The notes below the pieces were generated by a model, which was not told the origin of the DNA, did no database searches, and saw only the letters and a program-made list of their open reading frames with translations. Made by a program: the position numbers and the translations under genes. A stretch of DNA of 11,446 nucleotides from Anaerolineae bacterium (GTDB lineage: Bacteria; Chloroflexota; Anaerolineae; Anaerolineales; UBA11858): NCBI GenBank assembly GCA_003694235.1, contig RFKO01000092.1, forward strand, positions 1-11,446. Direction: 5' to 3'. Shown here piece after piece: positions 1 through 6,010 of this stretch. Within the stretch, counting starts at the first letter, position 1; the number at the start of each line of letters is the position of its first letter.

Positions 1-212
1 GCTTCGTCATCCGTCGCCGCCGTTCACGCCGCCTGTTCATCACGCTGGCCGCGGCCACAGCGCTGGGCGCGCTGCCCCATCTGTTAGGCGACCTGGGCTA
101 CTTGCTCACAGGGTATATTCCTTTCTTCAGCATCTTGTGGGACGGGCTTTACATCATTCTCGTCACCAGCACCCTGTACTCCCGCCTGAGCGGCCTGGTC
201 CTGAGACGGTAA
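1..212 (+). CDS. C-terminal part of an unidentified membrane protein (5' end outside window)
   Basis: An open frame enters from the left edge (codons from base 3) and ends at TAA 210-212, giving 69 residues. The visible part begins with a strongly basic stretch (RRRRSRR), followed by a hydrophobic Ala/Leu segment, a short polar turn (GDLGY), and a second hydrophobic segment around FFSILWDGLYIILV. It finishes with a basic tail (VLRR). This reads as the last two membrane-associated helices of an integral membrane protein, with basic residues on the cytoplasmic sides. I do not recognise the family. Its stop lies 4 nt before the recN start, so the two genes are probably co-transcribed and perhaps translationally coupled. 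Seen: frame, stop and hydrophobic pattern. Inferred: membrane location and operon. Confidence 0.6.
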   Translation, partial: FVIRRRRSRRLFITLAAATALGALPHLLGDLGYLLTGYIPFFSILWDGLYIILVTSTLYSRLSGLVLRR

Positions 213-216
213 TGCC

Positions 217-1947
217 ATGCTGACCGAACTGTACATCGAAAACTTTGCCATTATCGAGAAACTCCGCCTGCGCTTCCGGGACGGCCTGATCACCTTCACC
301 GGCGAGACCGGCGCGGGCAAGTCCATCATCATGGACGCGTTGAACACCTTGCTGGGCAGCCGCGCCGACACCACCTTCATTCGCAGCGGCGCGGATTACG
401 CCCTGATCGAGGCAACCTTCAAAATCCCCTCCGTTTCCCGCGAGGCCATTCACACCATCCTGGAAGCCGAAGCGCTGCTGGACGACCCCGATTACCTCAC
501 GTTGGGTCGCGAACTGCGGCGCGATAGCCGCAATGTGGTGCGCATCAACGGCCGCACTGCCAGCGTGAGCACGCTCCGCCAGCTGGGCGAGCACCTGGTG
601 GACATCCACGGCCAGTCCGAGCACCTCTCGCTGCTGCGCGAAAAAGAACACATCCACCTGCTCGACCGCTACGCCGACCTCAAAGCAGAACTGGAGGCTT
701 ATCGCCAGACTTACGCCAGCCTTCAGCGCACCCGGCAGGAACTGAGCCGCCTGCGCCAGAATGAACAGGAGGCTGCCCGCCGCGCCGACCTGTTGAGCTA
801 TCAAATCAACGAAATCCGCTCCGCCGCCCTGCAGGCGGATGAAGAAAAAGAACTGGAACAGGAACGCAACCGCCTGGCCAACGCCGAGAAGCTGGCCACG
901 CTGGGACAGAAAGCCCTGTTGTTGCTGGACGAGAGCACGCCAGACGAGCCTTCGATCATCGAGCGGCTGGGCGAGGTCAGCGCGGCGCTCGACCACCTGG
1001 CCGATGTTGACCGCTCCCAACGAGCGCTACACGAACAGGCCACAGCCACCCTCGAGGAACTCAGCGATCTCAGCCGCGCCCTGCGCCTGTACCTGGAAAA
1101 CATCGAGTTCAACCCCCAACGACTGGATCAGGTAGAAGAGCGTCTGGAACTGATCGCCAACCTGAAACGCAAATACGGCCCCGATATCCCCGCCATCCTG
1201 CAATTCGCCGAGAACGCCCAACAGCAGCTGGACGAGATCACCCACGCCGAGGAACGCATCGCCCAACTGGAGGAGAAAGAACGCACGCTGCTCGCCCGGC
1301 TGAGCGAGCAGGCGCTCGCCCTCTCTAAGAAGCGTCACCAGGCGGCCGAGATGCTCCAGCAGGCCATCGAAGGCGAACTGAACGACCTGCGCATGAGCGG
1401 CGCCCGCTTCCAGGTGGCTTTCACCACCGAAGAAGACCCTGACGGCCTGCAACTGCCGGATGGACGCCGCGTCGCCTTCTCCGCCGATGGGCATGAGCGC
1501 ATCACCTTCTTGATCGAAACCAACCCCGGCGAGGGCTTCAAGCCGCTGGCCAGGGTGGCCTCCGGCGGAGAGACATCCCGCCTGATGCTGGCGATGAAGA
1601 ACGTGCTGGCGCGCGTGGATCACATCCCCACCCTGGTATTCGACGAAATTGACCAGGGGATCGGCGGGCGCGTCGGGTTCATTGTGGGGCACAAACTCTG
1701 GCAACTTTCGACCAACCATCAGGTGTTGTGCATCACCCATCTGCCGCAACTGGCCGCCTTTGGCAAACAGCATTTTCGCGTGCAAAAATTCATCACAGGG
1801 GGACGCACCATTACCCAGGCGGAGGAAATCCAGGGCGAAAACCGCCTGCGCGAACTGGCGCAAATGCTGGGCGAGATCTCCGAAGGCACGCTGAACTCGG
1901 CGCGCGAGATTCTGAAAACCGCCGCCCAGGCCACCCAGAACGCCTGA
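217..1947 (+). CDS. recN: DNA repair protein RecN
   Basis: SMC-like ATPase that acts at DNA double-strand breaks in RecA-dependent recombinational repair, in the cytoplasm on the nucleoid. The 576 residues match the usual RecN length (about 550-580). The N-terminal half-ATPase starts with the family hallmark LTELYIENFAIIE and has Walker A GETGAGKS at residues 29-36. A long charged coiled-coil arm occupies roughly residues 150-385. The C-terminal half carries the ABC signature VASGGETSR (447-455), Walker B TLVFDEID (472-479, acidic pair D476/E477), GIGG directly after it, and the H-loop THLPQLAAFG. All ATPase motifs are intact. The ATG at 217 is chosen because the conserved N-terminus begins there. 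The ribosome-binding site is weak, and the gene starts 4 nt after the upstream stop, suggesting translational coupling. No LexA-type box is visible upstream, but the operon promoter lies outside the window. Confidence 0.97.
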   Translation: MLTELYIENFAIIEKLRLRFRDGLITFTGETGAGKSIIMDALNTLLGSRADTTFIRSGADYALIEATFKIPSVSREAIHTILEAEALLDDPDYLTLGRELRRDSRNVVRINGRTASVSTLRQLGEHLVDIHGQSEHLSLLREKEHIHLLDRYADLKAELEAYRQTYASLQRTRQELSRLRQNEQEAARRADLLSYQINEIRSAALQADEEKELEQERNRLANAEKLATLGQKALLLLDESTPDEPSIIERLGEVSAALDHLADVDRSQRALHEQATATLEELSDLSRALRLYLENIEFNPQRLDQVEERLELIANLKRKYGPDIPAILQFAENAQQQLDEITHAEERIAQLEEKERTLLARLSEQALALSKKRHQAAEMLQQAIEGELNDLRMSGARFQVAFTTEEDPDGLQLPDGRRVAFSADGHERITFLIETNPGEGFKPLARVASGGETSRLMLAMKNVLARVDHIPTLVFDEIDQGIGGRVGFIVGHKLWQLSTNHQVLCITHLPQLAAFGKQHFRVQKFITGGRTITQAEEIQGENRLRELAQMLGEISEGTLNSAREILKTAAQATQNA

Positions 1948-1978
1948 GAACGCGCGCTCATCCTGCCTGCGAGGGACA

Positions 1979-1999
1979 ACCCCGCTGTAACAGCGGGGT
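1979..1999 (+). terminator. Hairpin terminator after recN
   Basis: Perfect 9-bp stem ACCCCGCTG / CAGCGGGGT closed by a 3-nt loop TAA and followed by ATTTCGG. It sits 31 nt after the recN stop and just before the promoter of the regulator gene. The T run is short, so termination may be inefficient or factor-assisted. The stem is GC-rich and in the right place to end the recN transcript. Confidence 0.6.
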
Positions 2000-2014
2000 A
2001 TTTCGGATGTTAAC

Positions 2015-2056
2015 AGTTTGCTGCAAACTCGCTGCAATTTTGGTACAATATTGCCC
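2015..2056 (+). promoter_or_regulatory. Promoter of the BTAD regulator with 11-bp-spaced direct heptamers
   Basis: An extended -10 is visible: TGG followed by TACAAT (2044-2049), giving a predicted start near 2056 and a leader of about 30 nt. There is no convincing -35 box at 17 bp (CTGCAA). In its place are two identical heptamers GCTGCAA at 2020-2026 and 2031-2037, offset by exactly 11 bp, with the second ending 6 bp before the -10. SARP-family activators with an OmpR-type winged helix are known to use heptameric direct repeats with this spacing next to weak -35 regions, so autoregulation is the natural inference. An overlapping palindrome AGTTTG-CTG-CAAACT (2015-2029) is an alternative operator reading. 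Confidence 0.55.
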
Positions 2057-2085
2057 CCTGAATCGCCCTGCCCATCGTCCCTTCC

Positions 2086-5000
2086 ATGACACGCCTCAAC
2101 GTCCTCCTGCTCGGCCCGCCCGAAGTCCTCTGGGGGAATACGCCTGTAAACGTTAAGCGCCGCACGCCGCGGGCGCTTTTATACTTTATCGCCTCGCAGG
2201 GGAAACCGGTTGCCCGCGAAGAACTGCTGGAAGCGTTTTGGGGAGAAGTATCGGAAGACAGCCGCTCCCAGCTCCGGGTAGCGCTCAGCCGCCTGCGCAG
2301 CGACTTACCTGACGCCGATCTGCTGATCACCCAATCCAACTGGATAAAACTCGATCCCGACCGCGTGTGGGTGGATCAGCACCACTTCGAGCAATTGATT
2401 CAACAGGCCGGGAAACTGATCTGGCGGCTCAAACTGACCGAACCGCTCCCGCCTCATCAAGCCGATTTGCTGGCGCAGGCCGCTGCCTTGTGGCGAGGCG
2501 ACATGTTCCTCTCTCACGCCTCGATACCCGGCACGCCTTACCTGGATCACTGGTTGACCGAGACCAACCAGCATCTCTCACGGCTGCGTGAGAGCATTCT
2601 GGAGCGCCTGGCCGGCCATGCCTACGCCTGCTCGGAATGGGAAGAGGCCCTGCAGTATGCCCGTGCTGCCCTGCGCCTCGACCCCTTCAACAACCGCCTG
2701 CACCATCTGGCACTCAAGTCGCTTGCCGAAATGGGGCGCATACAACAGGTGCAGGAATACTACCACCAACTGAAAGAGCAATACCGCCAGGAATTGGGCA
2801 TCACCCCCGGTCGAAGGGTGCAGGAACTGGTTCAGGCAATTGAGCAGCAACGCCACCTGACTGCGCCGCAAACGCTGCCGGCCTGGAAAGTCCATCAGGC
2901 ATTTCAGGCCGGTTTTGTCGGCCGCGCCGGGGAGCGCGCCCTTATCAAAACCGCCATCGAACATCACCAGTCGGTGATTGTGTTGGGCGAATCGGGAGCA
3001 GGGAAAACCCGCCTGCTGCAACACATCACCAACAGCGCCCAATCCTACATGCGCGTGCTGGTAACCACCTGCAAGCCGCTGGAAGCCACAATCCCACTGC
3101 AACCCCTGAGCGATGTTTTACGCAGCGCGCTCCACAGAAACCACTGGATCAACATCCCCACTTCCTGGCTGACCGTACTGGTTCATCTGATCCCCGAGGC
3201 GAGGGAATTCTTGCATAGAGAAAAACCCGCCCTGCTGCCAACCGATCCCTCTCAGGCCAGCAGTCTGCTGATGGAAGCCATCCGCCAGGCATTCCTCGTC
3301 CTCAGCCAGGAAATCCCCCTCTGGCTGGTACTCGACGATGCCCAATGGGCCGATGAGGCCACGCTGAACACCCTGGCCTACCTGGCCGCCCGTCCGCCCT
3401 TCCGGGGAGAATCCAATCTCACCGTGCTGGCGCGCAACGAAGAACTGCCCCCCTACGCCGCTCGCTGGTTGGAAGCCATGCGTCAATCCGGCGAAAGTCT
3501 GATCCTCCACCTGTCCGGGCTTGCCGAACAGGAGACGCGCGATTTGATCAGCGACGTGCTCGGCATTCTGCCTTCGCCGCGTTTCGTTCAGAGGCTGCAT
3601 CGGTTCACCGGCGGAAATCCCCTCTTCATCCTCGAAGTGCTGGAATCGTTGGCGCGCGCGGAAGAAGAGGTTGATTTTTCGGGCGAAAAGCCGCTTCCCT
3701 TGAGCGAAGACCTGCGCTACCTGCTCCAGGCGCGCATCCGCCAGGTCTCACCCGCGGCGCGAGAAGCGCTGAACGCCGCCGCCGTCATCGGAACACGCTT
3801 TTCGCTTTCATCTCTCCGACACACCAGCCGTCTGGACACCAACACACTACCGGCAGCCCTCGCGGAACTGGAAAACCGCGGGCTGGTGCGCGCCGAATCC
3901 CACGCCGATGGGGACGCGCAATACACTTTCGTACACGACAGCATCAAAGAGGTGACCGAGCAGAGCATTCCCGCCGACGAAGCTTGCAAATATCATCTGC
4001 GCGTGGCTCAGTATCTGGAGGAAAACCAGCCCGCCACGGCCGCCAACCTGCTGGCCGCCCACTACCAGGCCGCCGGCGACATCCCCTCGGCATTCCTGTA
4101 CTGGTTGAAAGCCGGCGACGCAGCCGTCGGGCTTGCCGCCTTCCCAGAAGCCCGACGCGCCTACCAACGCGCCCGCGCCTTGCTCGACCATCCGGAGGCA
4201 CAAAAGATTCCCATCGAAACGATTCTCCGCCTGTTCAAGCACTGGAATGAAATCCTGTACAACGTCAACGACACCGCCGGCCTGCTGGAACTGGGGAACG
4301 ATGCGATCTCGCTGGGACAGCGGCGCAACAGCGAGGCGCTGCTCGGCGTCGGGCACGACATTCTCAGCGATGCTGCCTTCACCCGCAACGATTTCCCGCG
4401 CGGCTTGGAAGAAACCGAGGCAGCCATCCACTACCTGCAGGAGACGGACTGCCGTGACATGCTGATCGAAGCCTACAACCACCACAGTGTGTTCCTGTAC
4501 ATGAGCGGTCGCATACCCGAGGCTGTCAGCATTCTGGAAGAGGCGCTCAGCCTGGAGCACGATATCCAGTCCCGCGAGGGATTCCGTTACCGCAGCCATA
4601 CGCATTATCAACTTGCCTTGATGCGCTGTTTCCAGGGCCAACCGGCCCAGGGCAGTTATCACGCCCGCATGGCCATTGAAGATGCCGAGGCCATCTCTTC
4701 CGCGACCGCCCTGACCACAGGGCACAGCATCGCCGCGCTGGCGCTTCAATATCTGGGCGAATACGCGGCCGCTCTGAGGCACGCCCTGCGCAGCATCGAA
4801 CTGGGCGAGCAAAGCCGCGGCGTGCGCATGCTGGGATACACTTATGCCTACGCGGCCATGAGCGCGCTAGGGTTGGGGAGGATAGAGGCCGCCCTGGCGT
4901 ACGCCCGTCAGGCGCAACACATCGGCGAGAAACACGGCTACGCCGATGTCTACGCGCTGGGGTGCAGCCAGGCCGGCAGCGTGTACAGCCGCCTCGGCAT

Positions 5001-5601
5001 GCTCGCCCGCGCCAGAGAAATCTTCGAGAGCGGCTTCCAGAAAGCCAGTGAGCATTTTTCCGGCGTGTACAACCTGTTCCTGCTCGGCGGGGTGCTGTAT
5101 CGCCTGGGCGAGGTGGACACCGGTTTATCCCTGCTGGCCCAGGCAGAGCAGGGGATGGCCTCCTTCGGTATTGAGCTGGGCGCCTTCCTGGCCCGCTCAG
5201 TGCGCGCCGCCGCCCTGGCTGCCGGCAGAGATTGGGAGCAAGCCGAACCCCAGGCCAGAGAAGTGCTGGCACAGGCGGAAAAGACCGCCATGAGACCCCA
5301 AAGCTGCCTGGCGCACAACATCCTGGCCGGCGCAGCGCGGGCGCGCGGAGACGACCATCTCAGCCGAATACACAGCCATAAAGCCCTTGCCTTCGCCCGG
5401 CAAATGGATTCCCCCTGGGGTGAAATCGAGGCCCTTTCCACGCTGCTGGTTCTCGACGCCGACAACCCGGCCGCTCGCAGGCTGCACCAGGAGCAACTGA
5501 ATCAAATCTACCACCGCTTACGCAGCCAGATACACACCCCCGAACTGCAAAACGCCTTTCACAACTGGTGGGAGACCCTCTCGTCCCGGCTGAACTGCTG
5601 A
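2086..5601 (+). CDS. Large SARP-type regulator: winged helix, BTAD, AAA ATPase, TPR
   Basis: Cytoplasmic transcriptional activator of 1171 residues. Residues about 1-95 form an OmpR/PhoB-type winged-helix DNA-binding domain (start MTRLNVLLLGPPEV, then PRALLYFIA and the recognition-helix region SQLRVALSRLRSDL). Residues about 97-255 are a bacterial transcriptional activator domain (BTAD) ending in the typical ELGITPGRRVQEL. A STAND/AAA ATPase follows FVGRAGER, with Walker A GESGAGKT (301-308) and Walker B LWLVLDDAQWAD (412-423, D417/D418). From about residue 640 the protein is Ala/Leu-rich helical TPR repeats, a likely ligand- or partner-sensing platform as in MalT-like proteins. There is no C-terminal LuxR helix-turn-helix, so DNA binding must come from the N-terminus. 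The ATG lacks a Shine-Dalgarno. It is chosen because the family N-terminus begins here and an in-frame TGA lies at 2059. Target genes and inducer cannot be read from the sequence. Confidence 0.9.
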   Translation: MTRLNVLLLGPPEVLWGNTPVNVKRRTPRALLYFIASQGKPVAREELLEAFWGEVSEDSRSQLRVALSRLRSDLPDADLLITQSNWIKLDPDRVWVDQHHFEQLIQQAGKLIWRLKLTEPLPPHQADLLAQAAALWRGDMFLSHASIPGTPYLDHWLTETNQHLSRLRESILERLAGHAYACSEWEEALQYARAALRLDPFNNRLHHLALKSLAEMGRIQQVQEYYHQLKEQYRQELGITPGRRVQELVQAIEQQRHLTAPQTLPAWKVHQAFQAGFVGRAGERALIKTAIEHHQSVIVLGESGAGKTRLLQHITNSAQSYMRVLVTTCKPLEATIPLQPLSDVLRSALHRNHWINIPTSWLTVLVHLIPEAREFLHREKPALLPTDPSQASSLLMEAIRQAFLVLSQEIPLWLVLDDAQWADEATLNTLAYLAARPPFRGESNLTVLARNEELPPYAARWLEAMRQSGESLILHLSGLAEQETRDLISDVLGILPSPRFVQRLHRFTGGNPLFILEVLESLARAEEEVDFSGEKPLPLSEDLRYLLQARIRQVSPAAREALNAAAVIGTRFSLSSLRHTSRLDTNTLPAALAELENRGLVRAESHADGDAQYTFVHDSIKEVTEQSIPADEACKYHLRVAQYLEENQPATAANLLAAHYQAAGDIPSAFLYWLKAGDAAVGLAAFPEARRAYQRARALLDHPEAQKIPIETILRLFKHWNEILYNVNDTAGLLELGNDAISLGQRRNSEALLGVGHDILSDAAFTRNDFPRGLEETEAAIHYLQETDCRDMLIEAYNHHSVFLYMSGRIPEAVSILEEALSLEHDIQSREGFRYRSHTHYQLALMRCFQGQPAQGSYHARMAIEDAEAISSATALTTGHSIAALALQYLGEYAAALRHALRSIELGEQSRGVRMLGYTYAYAAMSALGLGRIEAALAYARQAQHIGEKHGYADVYALGCSQAGSVYSRLGMLARAREIFESGFQKASEHFSGVYNLFLLGGVLYRLGEVDTGLSLLAQAEQGMASFGIELGAFLARSVRAAALAAGRDWEQAEPQAREVLAQAEKTAMRPQSCLAHNILAGAARARGDDHLSRIHSHKALAFARQMDSPWGEIEALSTLLVLDADNPAARRLHQEQLNQIYHRLRSQIHTPELQNAFHNWWETLSSRLNC

Positions 5602-5650
5602 TTCTGCCATACCGCTCCCATCTGCCAACAGGGCTTTCTTAAAGTCCGGC

Positions 5651-5749
5651 CTTGTCATACTGAGGCCTAAGGCCGAAGCATCTGACGCAGTGAACGGCAC
5701 CCAACGATGGACAACCGCAGACCCTTCGGATGCGTCTCAGGGTGACAAA
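5651..5749. repeat. REP/MITE-like element with imperfect terminal inverted repeats
   Basis: The outer arms TTGTCATACTGAG (5652-5664) and CTCAGGGTGACAA (5736-5748) are inverted copies matching at 11 of 13 positions. The similarity continues inwards: CCGAAGCATCTG on the left faces a right-hand segment whose reverse complement reads CCGAAGGGTCTG, offset by a 3-nt gap. The whole unit is about 99 bp and has no coding potential. Intergenic inverted repeats of this general TGTCA..CTGAG type occur in multiple copies in many bacterial genomes, to my knowledge. No clear target-site duplication is visible. It may also form a hairpin ending the upstream regulator transcript. Confidence 0.55.
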
Positions 5750-5855
5750 CCTGGATACGGGCATGTTTGGCGCCACTTTAAGGAAGCCGTGCATCCGCCA
5801 CCCTATGCTCTGAGGTGACACCCTCATGTCAACGATGGCAACGTTTTGGAAACGC

Positions 5856-5897
5856 CCTTCTGGTATGCTGGGGGCAAATCTTGAACATACCGGAAGG
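5856..5897. other. Stem-loop with 12-bp arms in the intergenic region
   Basis: Arms CCTTCTGGTATG (5856-5867) and CATACCGGAAGG (5886-5897) pair at 11 of 12 positions, the exception being a G-T wobble, around an 18-nt loop. It lies about 110 bp before the PBP-like start, inside a non-coding stretch. It could be an RNA fold or a DNA operator; the sequence does not decide. Confidence 0.4.
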
Positions 5898-5941
5898 CAG
5901 GTGAAGGGTGGTGTGACAGCAGGGGCCCTGCCTGGGCGAGG

Positions 5942-5995
5942 AAAGCCGGCAGCGAAATCGGGGAGCAGAAGGTGTTCGCGGCCGGCTTTTCCTTT
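5942..5995 (+). terminator. Terminator-like hairpin immediately before the PBP-like promoter
   Basis: A 9-bp perfect outer stem AAAGCCGGC (5942-5950) / GCCGGCTTT (5981-5989) is extended inwards, after one mismatch, by GCGAA / TTCGC. The loop is 18 nt and the T-rich tract TTTTCCTTT follows. This has the look of an intrinsic terminator for transcription arriving from upstream, ending right where the next promoter's -10 begins. The loop is long for a terminator, so a structured leader or a read-through block are alternatives. Confidence 0.4.
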
Positions 5996-6010
5996 GGTAC
6001 AATCAAAACA
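5993..6010 (+). promoter_or_regulatory. Extended -10 promoter giving a probably leaderless mRNA
   Basis: TTTGGTACAAT (5993-6003) contains an extended -10 (TGG then TACAAT at 5998-6003) and is identical over 11 bases to the promoter of the regulator gene. Transcription would be expected to start about 7 nt downstream, at the A of the ATG at 6010. There is no -35 hexamer at 17 bp (TTCGCG) and no Shine-Dalgarno before the ATG, both consistent with an extended -10, leaderless transcript. Confidence 0.55.

Noticed and set aside
163..1020. Long minus-strand open frame opposite recN (285 codons), and a similar one at 1027-2037
   Set aside because: Both lie antisense to a clear recN and have skewed Gln/Gly/Val-rich composition typical of frames mirrored from GC-rich coding DNA. 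They carry no recognisable domain.
3847..4812. 321-codon minus-strand frame within the regulator gene
   Set aside because: Antisense shadow of the TPR region. The plus-strand protein has intact domains across the same bases.
5880..5990. Resemblance to RNase P RNA (GAGGAAAG) or SRP RNA (CCGGAAGG)
   Set aside because: Only these short words match. The conserved P4 partner of RNase P, the SRP GGAAGCAG loop and the expected lengths are absent.
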